Source of the DNA: a bacterium HR35
Lineage (GTDB): Bacteria > Patescibacteriota > Minisyncoccia > UBA6257 > HR35
Direction: 5' to 3'
DNA length: 51,263 bases
NCBI GenBank assembly: GCA_002898235.1
Contig: BEIL01000002.1
Location: 1-51,263, forward strand
In this document: positions 24,388 through 33,634 of the stretch, one piece after another
How the letters are laid out: each line of letters opens with the position of its first letter
Numbering within the stretch: the stretch's first letter is position 1
Translations under genes and position numbers: made by a program
The notes under the pieces: generated by a model
Told to the model about the DNA's origin: nothing
Seen by the model: the letters and a program-made list of their open reading frames with translations, nothing else
Databases searched by the model: none

Positions 24388-25673
24388 ATCTATTTAAAAA
24401 TCTTTTAGAAAAACTTAAAAAACAGGTAAATATTTATTTTTCAGGATTTTTTCTTTTTCTTTTAATTATTGGACTTTTGATAAGCGATTTTAATTTTCTT
24501 AAAATTTATCTTTTTATTTTGATTTTAATTTTTTTTAATTTTTTAGGTTATCAATTTTATCTTATTAGAAAACCTTCAAAAGAAAAATCTATTTTTCCAA
24601 TTTTGACAAACATCTTGGAAAATCTCCAAGAAGGAATAGTTTTTTACGACGAAAATTTAAAAATTATTTACGCTAATAAAAAATTTGCTGAAATAGTCAA
24701 GTTGAAAAAAGAAGATTTGGAAAAATTAGAGATTGGACAATGGATGCTTAAAAATAAAACTTATGAAATTTTGGGAAATATTTTTTTCCCTTTTATTAAT
24801 GGCGAAGAAATAAAAATAATATCCGAAAAGCCTTTTGAAATAATTGAAGTAAGTTTTAAATTTCCAGAAGAAAAATATTACACCGTTGGCTATTGGGAGG
24901 CCGAAATTGAAAATAAAAAAACTAAAATAAGATTAGTCATTGATAGAACTAAAGATGTAATTGAAAGCCAAAAAAGAATGGAGTTTATTCAATTAGTAAG
25001 CCACAATCTTTTATCTCCTTTATCTGAAATAAGGTGGTTACTAGAATCGATAGACGAAGAATCTCTAAATGAGGAAAACAAAAAAATTATTAGCGATGTT
25101 TTAGAAATTGTTAGAAATTCTATTGTTTTTTCTCAAAATATTCTGACTTTTGTTAGAGCAGAAAAAGGAGTTCTTAGTTTGAATATTAACGAATTTAACT
25201 TAGAAGAGCTTTTAAAGAAGATTCTTCTTTCTTTTCAAAAAAGAATTAAAGAAAATAATTTAAAAATTGAAGCTGAAATTTATGAAAAAGCTAAAAATTT
25301 GATTGGCGATGAAACTCTTATTTTCTTAGCCCTATTTTCTCTAATTGAAAATGCAATTGTCTATAATAAAACTGGTGGTTTAGTTAAAATCACTGCTCAA
25401 AAGGTTGAAGGCAGACCTTATGCAGAAATAATTATTGAAGATACCGGTATAGGTATGTCGCCCGAGGTTTTAGAGAATTTATTTAAACCATATTTCCGAG
25501 GAGAAAAGGCTAAAGAAAAAGAAGTTGGCGGATTTGGGATTGGTCTTTATTTGGCTAAAAAAATTATCGATCTTCATGGAGGAGAAATAAAAGTTTTTTC
25601 AGAAGAAAATAAGGGAACAAAGGTAGTTGTTACTTTACCTTTAGAAAAATCACTTATTCCTGGTATAATTTAA
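24384..25673 (+). CDS. Membrane PAS-domain histidine kinase (orphan)
   Basis: A 429-residue sensor kinase. Two hydrophobic helices (about 18-34 and 37-52) precede a PAS-like domain (ILENLQEGIVFYDENLKIIYANKKF near 72-96). The dimerisation/phosphoacceptor helix has LVSHNLLSPLSEIRWLLES with the phospho-accepting His near residue 206. The ATP-binding domain shows the N box IENAIVYN (~316), G1 DTGIGMS (~354) and G2 GFGIGLYLAKKI (~384). There is very little outside the membrane between the helices, so it may sense membrane or cytoplasmic signals. No response regulator is adjacent, so the partner is unknown. Its ATG overlaps the polA stop. Confidence 0.92.
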   Translation: MNLFKNLLEKLKKQVNIYFSGFFLFLLIIGLLISDFNFLKIYLFILILIFFNFLGYQFYLIRKPSKEKSIFPILTNILENLQEGIVFYDENLKIIYANKKFAEIVKLKKEDLEKLEIGQWMLKNKTYEILGNIFFPFINGEEIKIISEKPFEIIEVSFKFPEEKYYTVGYWEAEIENKKTKIRLVIDRTKDVIESQKRMEFIQLVSHNLLSPLSEIRWLLESIDEESLNEENKKIISDVLEIVRNSIVFSQNILTFVRAEKGVLSLNINEFNLEELLKKILLSFQKRIKENNLKIEAEIYEKAKNLIGDETLIFLALFSLIENAIVYNKTGGLVKITAQKVEGRPYAEIIIEDTGIGMSPEVLENLFKPYFRGEKAKEKEVGGFGIGLYLAKKIIDLHGGEIKVFSEENKGTKVVVTLPLEKSLIPGII

Positions 25674-25680
25674 AAATATA

Positions 25681-27126
25681 ATGCTCAAACCTCGAGTAAG
25701 ATTTGCTCCTTCGCCAACCGGCAAACTTCATTTAGGAAGTGCTCGAACGGCTCTTTTTAATTTTCTTTTTGCTCGCTCTCAAAAAGGAGTCTTTCTTCTA
25801 AGAATAGATGATACTGATAAAATCCGTTCTAAAAAAGAATATGAAGAAGATATTTTAGATAGTTTGAATTGGCTAGGCTTATATTCCGATGAAGAAATTG
25901 TTCGTCAAAGCGAAAGGCTTGATCTTTATGAAAAAATAATTAAAGCTCTTTTAGATAAAGGCTATGCTTATTATTGTTTTTGTTCTAAAGAAGAATTAGA
26001 AGCTCGAAGACAAGAACAATTAACTCGAGGAGAAGTTCCTCGCTATTCAGGCAAATGTCGTCAGCTTACTTCTCAAGAAGTTAATCAAAAATTAGCTAAA
26101 GGAGAAAAGTACGTTATTAGGCTTAAAGTACCAGAAAAGAAAATTACTTATAAAGATTTTTTGAGAGGAGAAATTCCTTATGATTTTCGCTTATTAGGTG
26201 ATTTTGTTATAGCTAAAAATGAAAGAGAACCTCTCTATCTTTTAACTTCTCCAATTGATGATCATTATCAAGGAATAACCCATGTTATTCGAGGAGAAGA
26301 TCATTTGCCTAACACTCCTAAGCAACTTTTGATTTTTAAATATCTAGAATGGGAACCACCAATTTTTGTTCATTTGCCCCTTATTTTAGGCCCTGATGGT
26401 AGTAAGCTTTCTAAAAGACATGGAGCTAAAAGTATAAGCGAATATCGAGAAGCTGGTTTCTTGCCAGAAGCTTTGATTAATTTTTTAGCTCTTTTAGGTT
26501 GGCATCCCGAAGGAGATCGAGAAATTATTACTCTCGAAGAAATGATTCGAGAATTTAAATTAGAGAAACTTAACAAAACCCCAGCTCGCTTTAATTTTTC
26601 TAAATTAATTTTCTTCAATCGTTATTATCTTAAACAAAAACCGAATAACGATTTACTTCAATTGCTTGATTTTTCAAACTATGGCAATTGGCAGAATGAT
26701 AATTTTTTAGCTCTTAATGGTCTGAATTATTCTCGAGAAAAAATTTTAAAAATTATTAATCTCGGCAAAGAAAGAGCTTCGGTTGTTAATGAAATTTTGT
26801 TGACTGTTGATTTTTTCTTTAAAGATTTTGATTATGATAAAAACCTTCTTTTATGGAAAAATTCCTCTTTTGAGGAAATAAAAATCAACCTTCAAGCAAT
26901 TGAAAACGAGTTTAGAAAATTAAAAGAAGAAGAATTTAAAAGTGAAAAACTGAAACAGATATTGGATAACTTAGCTGGTGAAAATAAAGGACCAGTTTTT
27001 TGGCCTTTAAGAGTAGCCCTTTCGGGGAAAGAAGCTTCGCCTCCACCATTTGAATTAGCTGAAGTTTTTGGTAAAGAAAAAACCTTGGAGTTGATTAATA
27101 AAGCTCTAAAAAAATTAGGCGATTAA
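25681..27126 (+). CDS. gltX: Glutamyl-tRNA synthetase
   Basis: A 481-residue class I synthetase that charges tRNA-Glu, and probably also tRNA-Gln in genomes that use the amidotransferase route (inference). The HIGH-type motif is in RFAPSPTGKLHLGSARTA (HLGS at residues 17-20) and the KMSKS-type motif is KLSKRHGA near 241-248. The C-terminal helical anticodon-binding domain ends with GPVFWPLRVALSGKEASPPPF, typical for the family. It lies 7 bases after the kinase gene. Confidence 0.97.
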   Translation: MLKPRVRFAPSPTGKLHLGSARTALFNFLFARSQKGVFLLRIDDTDKIRSKKEYEEDILDSLNWLGLYSDEEIVRQSERLDLYEKIIKALLDKGYAYYCFCSKEELEARRQEQLTRGEVPRYSGKCRQLTSQEVNQKLAKGEKYVIRLKVPEKKITYKDFLRGEIPYDFRLLGDFVIAKNEREPLYLLTSPIDDHYQGITHVIRGEDHLPNTPKQLLIFKYLEWEPPIFVHLPLILGPDGSKLSKRHGAKSISEYREAGFLPEALINFLALLGWHPEGDREIITLEEMIREFKLEKLNKTPARFNFSKLIFFNRYYLKQKPNNDLLQLLDFSNYGNWQNDNFLALNGLNYSREKILKIINLGKERASVVNEILLTVDFFFKDFDYDKNLLLWKNSSFEEIKINLQAIENEFRKLKEEEFKSEKLKQILDNLAGENKGPVFWPLRVALSGKEASPPPFELAEVFGKEKTLELINKALKKLGD

Positions 27127-27128
27127 TA

Positions 27129-27365
27129 ATGATTAAAAAATTTTTTGATTTAACTTTAAAAATCGTTATTTTTCTTCTCCTAATAGCTCTTTTGCCAAAG
27201 GATTTTCTTTTGGATTTAAAGACAAAAATAGATTCCCTAGGATTAATAAAAATTTTAAAAACTGGCTTAGCTAATTTTTTTAATTTTGTTAAAAATTATA
27301 ATCTTTTTAATTTAAATCAATTTTTAGCTTTAATTTATAACTATTTAAAAAATTTGTTAAAATAA
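27129..27365 (+). CDS. Small hydrophobic hypothetical protein
   Basis: A 78-residue protein. A basic start is followed by one strong membrane helix (about residues 8-27, IVIFLLLIALLP), and the rest is an amphipathic Asn/Leu/Lys-rich region. I do not recognise it. It begins two bases after the gltX stop and ends seven bases before glmS, so it is an operon member rather than random open frame. A single-pass membrane peptide is the most that can be said. Confidence 0.55.
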   Translation: MIKKFFDLTLKIVIFLLLIALLPKDFLLDLKTKIDSLGLIKILKTGLANFFNFVKNYNLFNLNQFLALIYNYLKNLLK

Positions 27366-27372
27366 TTTTCTT

Positions 27373-29169
27373 ATGTGTGGCATTATTGGTTATTTGGGCA
27401 ATAAAAAAGCTTTAGAAATTTTACTTGATGGCTTAGAAAAATTAGAATATCGAGGTTATGATTCTTGTGGTTTAGTTATTTTTAATTCTTCACAAAATTA
27501 TTATCTTCAAAAAACAGTTGGTTCAACAAAAGCATTAAGAGAAAAAATAAAAAGCTTATTTGAAGGAAATTGGGGAATTGCTCATACTCGTTGGGCTACC
27601 CACGGAGGAGTAACAGATTTTAATGCTCATCCTCATTATGATTGTCGACAAGAAATTTTTGTTGTTCATAACGGAATAATTGAAAATTTTAAAGAAATTA
27701 AACAAAGGCTTTTAGAAAAAGGACATAAATTTTCTTCAGAAACTGATACTGAAGTTTTCGCCCATTTAGTTGAAGATTATTTGAAATTAGAAAAATCTTT
27801 GGAGGAAGCAGTTAAAAAGGCGATTAAAGAAATTGAAGGTACGTTTGCTTTCTTGGTTGTCAGCAAAAATGAGCCGGAGAAAATTATCGGCATAAAAAAA
27901 TCAAGTCCTTTAATTTTAGGAGTGGGCAAAAACGAATTTCTTTTAGCCTCAGATCCAACACCCATTTCTTTTTTGACAAAAAATGTAGTTTATTTAGATG
28001 ATTATGATATGGTGATTTTAAAAAAAGATGGTTTTCAAATCTTTTCTCTTAAAGAAAATAAATATAAAAAGCCGAAAATAAATTCTATTGATTGGGAAAT
28101 AAAAACTGAACAAAATAATATTTTTGAGCATTATATGTTGAAAGAAATTTTTGAAGAAGCAAAAGCATTTGGTGAGACTATCAAAGACAAAATTCAAGAA
28201 AAAAAAGTTATTTTTGAAGAACTAAATGGTTTAAAAATAGAAAGAATTAATAAAATAATATTGACTGGTTGCGGAACAGCTTATTATGCTTGTCTTTACG
28301 GCAAATATCTTTTCGAAGATTATTTGGAAAAAGAAACTCGAGCAGAAATTGCTTCCGAATTAAGATACGAAAATTATTCTTATGATAAAAAAACTCTTTT
28401 TATCTGCATTAGCCAATCAGGAGAAACTATTGACACCCTAGAAGCTCTAAAAATAGCTAAAGAAAAAGGAGCAATTACGGTTGGCATAATTAATGTTCCT
28501 GGTTCTTCGATGACTAGAATTGTTGATTATTTAATCTTAACTAAAGCTGGTCCAGAGCTTGCTGTTGCTTCAACTAAAGCTTTTATTTCCCAATTATCCA
28601 TTCTTTATCTTTTAGCTTTTTATTTTGCCAAAAATAAAAACCCCGATTATCTTTACGAATTTTTAAGTTTAAAGAACAAAATTGAAGAAATGCTAGCTAA
28701 AAAAGAAGAAATTGAAAGTTTGGCTAAAAATTTAATTGATTTTAAAAATTTCTATTATTTAGGAAGAAAGTATGAATATCCAATTGCTCTTGAAGGAGCT
28801 CTAAAGCTTAAAGAAATTGCTTATGTTCATGCTGAAGGTTATCCGGCCGGAGAAATGAAGCATGGTCCTATCGCTTTAATTGATAAAGATTTTCCTACAA
28901 TAGTTTTAGCTCCTCAAGATTCTCTTTTCGAAAAATCTATTTCTAATTTAGAAGAAATCAAAGCAAGGAAAGGAAAAGTAGTTTTAATTTCTGATTCAGA
29001 AAAAGATTTTGAAGTTTATTCTCAAATTAAAATTCCTCAAACCAAAGAAGAATTTTATCCCTTTTTAATCACCCCCTTAATTCATCTTTTTGCTTATTTT
29101 TTTGCCAAGCATTTAAAAAGAGAAATAGATAGACCTCGAAATTTAGCTAAGTCAGTTACAGTTGAATAA
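27373..29169 (+). CDS. glmS: Glutamine-fructose-6-phosphate aminotransferase
   Basis: A 598-residue enzyme that makes glucosamine-6-phosphate, the first step to UDP-GlcNAc for peptidoglycan. The class II glutaminase domain starts MCGIIGYLG with Cys2 as nucleophile and contains RGYDSCGLV and HTRWATHGGVTDFNAHPH. Two SIS sugar-binding domains follow (LTGCGTAYYACLYGKYLFED, CISQSGETIDTLEALKIAK, YLGRKYEYPIALEGALKLKE). It ends in the family signature DRPRNLAKSVTVE. The length is normal. No glmS ribozyme or long leader is present (only 7 bases upstream). Confidence 0.97.
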   Translation: MCGIIGYLGNKKALEILLDGLEKLEYRGYDSCGLVIFNSSQNYYLQKTVGSTKALREKIKSLFEGNWGIAHTRWATHGGVTDFNAHPHYDCRQEIFVVHNGIIENFKEIKQRLLEKGHKFSSETDTEVFAHLVEDYLKLEKSLEEAVKKAIKEIEGTFAFLVVSKNEPEKIIGIKKSSPLILGVGKNEFLLASDPTPISFLTKNVVYLDDYDMVILKKDGFQIFSLKENKYKKPKINSIDWEIKTEQNNIFEHYMLKEIFEEAKAFGETIKDKIQEKKVIFEELNGLKIERINKIILTGCGTAYYACLYGKYLFEDYLEKETRAEIASELRYENYSYDKKTLFICISQSGETIDTLEALKIAKEKGAITVGIINVPGSSMTRIVDYLILTKAGPELAVASTKAFISQLSILYLLAFYFAKNKNPDYLYEFLSLKNKIEEMLAKKEEIESLAKNLIDFKNFYYLGRKYEYPIALEGALKLKEIAYVHAEGYPAGEMKHGPIALIDKDFPTIVLAPQDSLFEKSISNLEEIKARKGKVVLISDSEKDFEVYSQIKIPQTKEEFYPFLITPLIHLFAYFFAKHLKREIDRPRNLAKSVTVE

Positions 29170-29170
29170 A

Positions 29171-30157
29171 ATGAATAAAATAAAAAAAATAAATTTAGTT
29201 TGTCTTGGTGGAGGAACTGGATTATCTCAAGTTTTAACAGCTTTTAAAAATAGTCTTGGTAAGGAAATAAAAAGAATCTCAGCTATTGTTACAGTTGCTG
29301 ATTCTGGAGGAAGCACAGGAATTTTAAGAAAAATTTACGATATTCCCGCTATTGGGGATATTCGCAATTGCCTTTTAGCTCTTTCTGATATTGAGGAGTA
29401 TATTAAAAAAGCTTTTAGTTATCGCTTTAAAGGAAATGGTTTAAAAAATCACCCCTTAGGCAATCTTTTTTTAGTTGCTCTTTTAGAGACTCAAGGTAAT
29501 TTAGAAAAAGCAATTAAAATAGCCTCCAAAGTTTTAAAAATAAAAGGAGAAGTTATTCCTTCAACCCTAGAAAATATAAACTTAGTAGCTAAATTTACTA
29601 ATGGAAAAATAATCGTTGGTGAAGATAAAATTCCTAAATATGCTTTGAGGACTAATCAACAAATTAAAGATTTATGGTTGAAGCCAAAAAATCCAAGAGC
29701 AACTAAGTTAGCTTTAAAAAGAATAAAAGAAGCAGATGTTATTTTAATTGGTCCGGGTAGTTTATATACCAGTATTTTGCCCAACTTTTTAGTTTCTGGT
29801 ATAAGCGAAGAAATAAACAAAAGCAAAGCCTTAAAAATATTTATCCTAAATCTTCTTACTCAACCAGGAGAAACAGATAATTTTAAGGCTAGTGACCATT
29901 TAAAAGAATTTTTAAGGATTTCTCAAGTTAAAAAGATTGATATTCTTTTGGCTAATAAGACAAAACCACCTAAAGAATTTTTAAAGAAGATAAAAGAAGA
30001 AAATAAAAAAATTGTTTTAATTGACAAAAAAGAAATTAAAAAATTGGGCGTTGAGTTAGTTGAAAAAGATTTGGCTAATTTAAAAGATATTTATTTCAAG
30101 CATTCTCCTTCAAAAATAAAAAAAGCAATTTCCAAAATTATCAAAAATAGGTTATAA
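29171..30157 (+). CDS. yvcK: YvcK/CofD-like gluconeogenesis/cell-wall factor
   Basis: A 328-residue protein of the YvcK family, which binds UDP-sugars and is needed for cell shape and wall synthesis under some carbon sources. The N-terminal Rossmann-like motif VCLGGGTGLSQVLTAFKN is followed by VTVADSGGSTGILRK, PAIGDIRNCLLALS, HPLGNLFLVALL and VILIGPGSLYTSILPNFLV, all hallmarks of the family. The ATG at 29171, one base after the glmS stop, is preferred to a TTG at 29162. Its place after glmS fits a role linked to UDP-GlcNAc supply. Confidence 0.93.
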   Translation: MNKIKKINLVCLGGGTGLSQVLTAFKNSLGKEIKRISAIVTVADSGGSTGILRKIYDIPAIGDIRNCLLALSDIEEYIKKAFSYRFKGNGLKNHPLGNLFLVALLETQGNLEKAIKIASKVLKIKGEVIPSTLENINLVAKFTNGKIIVGEDKIPKYALRTNQQIKDLWLKPKNPRATKLALKRIKEADVILIGPGSLYTSILPNFLVSGISEEINKSKALKIFILNLLTQPGETDNFKASDHLKEFLRISQVKKIDILLANKTKPPKEFLKKIKEENKKIVLIDKKEIKKLGVELVEKDLANLKDIYFKHSPSKIKKAISKIIKNRL

Positions 30158-30167
30158 TTTTTATATA

Positions 30168-30329
30168 ATGGCTAATAAAAATAGAACCTTAATCAAACTT
30201 AAGTGTTCAGCTTGTGAGGCGATTAATTATTATTACTGGAAGAAAAAAGGAGCTGAATATAAATTGAACTTGAAAAAATATTGTAGCAATTGTCGAAAAC
30301 ACACTCAACATAAAGAATTTAGAAAATAA
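30168..30329 (+). CDS. rpmG: Ribosomal protein bL33
   Basis: A 53-residue protein of the large subunit. It shows the zinc-ribbon form of bL33: KLKCSACEAINYYYWKKKG with the first Cys pair and YCSNCRKHTQHKE with the second. It is the normal family length. A TATAAT (30153-30158) just upstream might serve as a -10 element with an almost leaderless message. The tRNA-Trp gene begins two bases after its stop, so the two may share a transcript. Confidence 0.95.
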   Translation: MANKNRTLIKLKCSACEAINYYYWKKKGAEYKLNLKKYCSNCRKHTQHKEFRK

Positions 30330-30330
30330 A

Positions 30331-30404
30331 GGGGGAGTAGCTCCAATTGGTAGAGCAGCGGTCTCCAAAACCGCAGGTTGGAGGTTCGAATCCTCCCTCC
30401 CCCG
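30331..30404 (+). tRNA. tRNA-Trp (anticodon CCA)
   Basis: A 74-base cloverleaf. The acceptor GGGGGAG pairs with CTCCCCC, with discriminator G at 30404. The anticodon stem GCGGT/ACCGC encloses the loop CTCCAAA with CCA at positions 34-36. The T-arm is GGAGG-TTCGAAT-CCTCC. The 3' CCA is not encoded. Reading UGG as Trp, with UGA used as stop here, fits the standard bacterial code. Confidence 0.96.
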
Positions 30405-30425
30405 CAAAGTAAGTTAAACTAATTA

Positions 30426-31139
30426 ATGGCTAAATATTTTGATGAAGAGAAGTGGATAAAAATTCTTAAACAACCCGATTGGTATTTAGAAATTATTGAT
30501 GAAATTAGATCTCTTCGAGAATTAGCTAATAAAAACAAAAATCCAGAAATTATAGAAGAAATATATCAATTTTTCGAAAAACAATTAGAAGACAATAAAA
30601 TTGCTTTAGCTAAAGAAGGACCTAATTGGGATAAGGAAAGGAAGCCAATAGATACTATTGTTATTCATCATACAAGTTTGCCTCCAGGAATTACTTGGCA
30701 AAGATTAAGCGCAATTCAGCTGATTAATATCTATGCTACTTATTATGCAAATCCTTATTATGAAGAAGAAAAGCATTTAAAGGGAAAGCCGATTTATTCT
30801 GGTCATTTTAGAAATGGCAAGCAGGTTTTTTATACTTACCACTGGCTTATAAGAATGGATGGATCTTGGGAAAGACTTTTAAATGATGATGAAATTGGTT
30901 GGCAAGCAGGCAATTGGGAAATAAATTGTCGAAGTATAGCTATTTGTTTAGATAATGATTTTGAAAACTCTTCTCCCCCAGATTTTTTACTTGAATCAAT
31001 AGCTAAATTGATAAAAGAAAAATACCCTCAAGTTAAACCAGAAAGAATATTTGGTCATTTAGAAATTAAACCCAAAATTACTTGTCCTGGAAATAAATTT
31101 TTAACTGATTGGAAACCAAAACTAATAGAATTGTTATAA
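30426..31139 (+). CDS. N-acetylmuramoyl-L-alanine amidase family protein (Amidase_2/PGRP fold)
   Basis: A 237-residue protein. Residues ~1-70 are a charged helical extension. The zinc amidase domain follows, with TIVIHHTSLPPG near 76-87 (first His ligand), YHWLIRMDGSW near 138-148, NCRSIAICL (~181) and FGHLEIKPKITCPGNKF near 209-225 (His and Cys ligands). The metal-site motifs are complete, so it should cleave the bond between MurNAc and the stem peptide. There is no signal peptide or membrane helix, which is odd for a wall enzyme. It may act on recycled wall fragments, or leave the cell by another route. A start at 30426 directly after tRNA-Trp fits. Confidence 0.87.
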   Translation: MAKYFDEEKWIKILKQPDWYLEIIDEIRSLRELANKNKNPEIIEEIYQFFEKQLEDNKIALAKEGPNWDKERKPIDTIVIHHTSLPPGITWQRLSAIQLINIYATYYANPYYEEEKHLKGKPIYSGHFRNGKQVFYTYHWLIRMDGSWERLLNDDEIGWQAGNWEINCRSIAICLDNDFENSSPPDFLLESIAKLIKEKYPQVKPERIFGHLEIKPKITCPGNKFLTDWKPKLIELL

Positions 31140-31147
31140 AATTTAGA

Positions 31148-31705
31148 TTAAAGTCCCAGCTCTTCGCTGATTTCTTGCATTGCTTTTAAAGTTATTTCAG
31201 CTAATTCTTCTAATTTTAATCCTAACATTTCTTCAGCTTTTAAAATTATTTCTCTATTAACTCCTTTAGCAAAAGATGGCTCTTTAAATTTATTTAAAAT
31301 TCTTTCTACTGTCACTTCGCTTAATTTTTTATTTGGCATTACCAAAGCAACGGCAACAATAAAACCAGTCATTTCCTCACAAGTATATAAAGCTTTTTCT
31401 AATTTTGTTTCCGGGATAAATCCTTGCAGATGATTATGTTTTTTTATAGCTTCAATTACCTCTTTAGGAAAACCTTCTTTTTCTAAAATTTCAACAGCAA
31501 TTAATGGATGTTTTTCGGGAGTTTCTTTTGTTATTTCCCAATCTAAATCATGTAAAAGCCCTGCTAAAGCCCAAATTTCTTCATCTTCGCCATATTTTCT
31601 TGCTAAATGTCTCATCAAATTTTCAGTTGCTAAAAGATGTTTTTTTAAATTAGGATTTTTAATATATTGATCAATTAACTTTAAAGCTTTTTCTCTTAAC
31701 TCCAT
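31148..31705 (-). CDS. HD-domain phosphohydrolase-like protein
   Basis: A 185-residue all-helical protein with the HD-domain pattern: a first His in KKHLLATENLMRHLARKYG (~20-38), the paired LAGLLHDLDWEITKETPEKHP near 46-66, and IKKHNHL near 87-93. These are metal ligands in HD and HDIG hydrolases. The substrate cannot be read from sequence; relatives act on nucleotides or phosphate esters. It is convergent with the amidase gene with 8 bases between them. A short A+T-rich gap (31706-31749) precedes it, in which a minus-strand TATAAT suggests its promoter. Confidence 0.82.
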   Translation of the reverse strand: MELREKALKLIDQYIKNPNLKKHLLATENLMRHLARKYGEDEEIWALAGLLHDLDWEITKETPEKHPLIAVEILEKEGFPKEVIEAIKKHNHLQGFIPETKLEKALYTCEEMTGFIVAVALVMPNKKLSEVTVERILNKFKEPSFAKGVNREIILKAEEMLGLKLEELAEITLKAMQEISEELGL

Positions 31706-31749
31706 TTTTTTAAAAATTTTAATTTAATAAACAATATTATAACTTATCT

Positions 31750-32889
31750 TTATTTTTTAATTATATCTTCGCAGATTTCTTTTAGTCTTTTACTTGAATT
31801 TTCTTCATGAAATTTAAAGAATTTTGGATAAGCTTTTAAAATATTTTTTTGTAAATCAATAAATAGACCTTTATTTTTATATTGAAGCAAAATTTTTGCC
31901 CAATAATTAGGCTCGTCGCTTTTAATAAAAATTCCGCAGTTTGATGGTATGGCCTCTCTTGAACTTGAATAATCATAAACAAAAGGAGGTAAACCTCTTA
32001 AAAGTGATTCAAGATAAGTAAAACTAAAAACTTCAAAATTAGAAGCTGAAATAAAATAATCAAATTCTGTTAAGATATTAGGCAAATTTTTATTTTCAAT
32101 CCAGCCTAAAAACTCTACTTGATTTTCTAATTTTAAGCTTCTAACCAATTCTTCTAAGTTATCCCTTTCTTGTCCTTCACCAATAATGAAAAGTTTATAT
32201 TTTTTATTAATAAACCTTAAAGCTTTTATAATAATATCAACCCTTTTTTCTCTACTCAATCTTCCAAAATAAACTAAACTATTAGGTTCTTTTTCTTTGA
32301 TTTTAAAACCCGTAAAAAAATCACTACTTACTGGAATAGGTAGATAATAAGATTTTTTCCTAATCTTTTTTCCATATAATTTTTTAAAACTTTTAGCAAC
32401 AAAAATTACTGCTTGACTGTTTTTAATAATAAAATTTCTAAAAATTAAAGAGGGGAGAATTCCTATTTTTAAAAAATAACCCTCAAAATCAAATTTATCT
32501 AATCTAAAATTTTTTGAAAAATAATCATAATTAGTATGAAAAACAAAAGCAAGCTTTTTGTTTAAAAGTTTTGTTTCTTGAGAAAGGGAAAGCAGAAAAG
32601 AAATTAATCCTGGTTCATTTAAAATTATCAAATCAACTTCCTTAATTTTATTAATAGCCTCCTTGGTTAAAAAAGTTCCAATTTCTAAACCTTTAAAAAC
32701 GAAAGAAAGGTTTAAAGCTGGAATTTCTATTATTCTTTCCGGATAGATATTTAATTTTTCTTTAGTTTTGTTTTTAAGTAAATAGGTTTCAATCCCAAGA
32801 TTATTTAAATTTTTAAACCATCTTAAACTGCAAAGCTGAGAGCCACCTCCGAATTTTGAAAAAATATCAAAAACTATAAGAAGCTTCAT
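31750..32889 (-). CDS. Glycosyltransferase family 4-like protein
   Basis: A 379-residue GT-B glycosyltransferase. The N-terminal half has the acceptor-domain start IVFDIFSKFGGGSQLCSLRW with the Gly-rich loop. The C-terminal half has NSLVYFGRLSREKRVDIIIKAL (~205-226), KLFIIGEGQERDNLEELV and VEFLGWIENKNLPNILTEFDYFISASNFE with the GT4 E-x7-E-type segment (SNFEVFSFTYLESLLRG). It transfers an activated sugar, probably to a surface glycan, in the cytoplasm. The substrate is unknown. It is separated from the HD gene by about 44 bases and is probably independently expressed. Confidence 0.9.
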   Translation of the reverse strand: MKLLIVFDIFSKFGGGSQLCSLRWFKNLNNLGIETYLLKNKTKEKLNIYPERIIEIPALNLSFVFKGLEIGTFLTKEAINKIKEVDLIILNEPGLISFLLSLSQETKLLNKKLAFVFHTNYDYFSKNFRLDKFDFEGYFLKIGILPSLIFRNFIIKNSQAVIFVAKSFKKLYGKKIRKKSYYLPIPVSSDFFTGFKIKEKEPNSLVYFGRLSREKRVDIIIKALRFINKKYKLFIIGEGQERDNLEELVRSLKLENQVEFLGWIENKNLPNILTEFDYFISASNFEVFSFTYLESLLRGLPPFVYDYSSSREAIPSNCGIFIKSDEPNYWAKILLQYKNKGLFIDLQKNILKAYPKFFKFHEENSSKRLKEICEDIIKK

Positions 32890-32948
32890 TTATCAAATCT
32901 AATTTTAATTTACTAAAATGAAATTTTTTCGTTTAAAATAAATTAAAA

Positions 32949-33031
32949 GCCCGGGTGGCGGAATTGGTAGACGCGCTGTCTTGAGGGGGCAGTGGCGATG
33001 AGCCGTGCGGGTTCGAATCCCGCCCCGGGCA
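32949..33031 (+). tRNA. tRNA-Leu (anticodon GAG)
   Basis: An 83-base class II tRNA with a long variable arm. The acceptor GCCCGGG pairs with CCCGGGC, with discriminator A at 33031. The anticodon stem CTGTC/GGCAG encloses TTGAGGG with GAG at 34-36. The T-arm is GCGGG-TTCGAAT-CCCGC. CCA is not encoded. Confidence 0.95.
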
Positions 33032-33067
33032 CAAACCCCTTTTGATTTAAAACGATTAAATAAATTA

Positions 33068-33634
33068 ATGAAACTTTTGCCACTTAATAAACCTTTAAGA
33101 ATTTTACTCTTTACTAATGCTTTAATTAGAATTTCGGCTGCAATGTTGGCCCCAGTGTATGCTTTATTTGTTAAAAGAATCGGCGGTGATTTAATAGAAG
33201 CAAGCATTGGGGGCGGAATTTATGCTCTAATTGCTGGATTAACAACTATAATTTCTGGAAGGTTTAGCGATAAAGTAAAAGAAAATGAACTAATTCTAGT
33301 TTTAGGTTATTCAATAATGGGCGCAGGATTTTTGTTATATTTTTGGGTTAATTCTGTTATTTTTTTATTTATTGTCCAGGCTATTATTGCTTTTGGCGAA
33401 GCTCTTTATTTACCTGTTTTTGACGCTCTTTATACTAAACACCTCAACAAAAATATGGCAGGAAGTCAATGGGGTTTAAGAGAATCAATGAATTATTTTG
33501 TAATAGCCTTGGGAGCAATTTTTGGAGGAATAATAGCAACTCTTTTTGGTTTTCAAACAATGTTTGTTTTAATGTCAATTCTTTGTTTTGCTAGCGCTCT
33601 TTATATTTATCGTTTAAAAAGAACTGTTCTTTAA
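33068..33634 (+). CDS. Half-length MFS-like membrane transporter
   Basis: A 188-residue protein with about six hydrophobic helices, including the loop SGRFSDKVKENELILVLGY that resembles the MFS signature between helices 2 and 3 (GxxxDRxGRR type). It is half the usual 12-helix size, so it may dimerise or be a reduced transporter. An in-frame ATG at 33005 lies inside the tRNA-Leu gene, so the ATG at 33068 is preferred. The substrate is unknown. No frameshift or second half is visible downstream. Confidence 0.75.
   Translation: MKLLPLNKPLRILLFTNALIRISAAMLAPVYALFVKRIGGDLIEASIGGGIYALIAGLTTIISGRFSDKVKENELILVLGYSIMGAGFLLYFWVNSVIFLFIVQAIIAFGEALYLPVFDALYTKHLNKNMAGSQWGLRESMNYFVIALGAIFGGIIATLFGFQTMFVLMSILCFASALYIYRLKRTVL

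Noticed and set aside
29162-29170. TTG start for yvcK
   Set aside because: It overlaps the glmS stop, and the ATG three codons later gives the normal family start.
33005-33067. In-frame ATG of the MFS-like gene inside tRNA-Leu
   Set aside because: The segment is explained by the tRNA, and the ATG at 33068 begins the hydrophobic protein properly.
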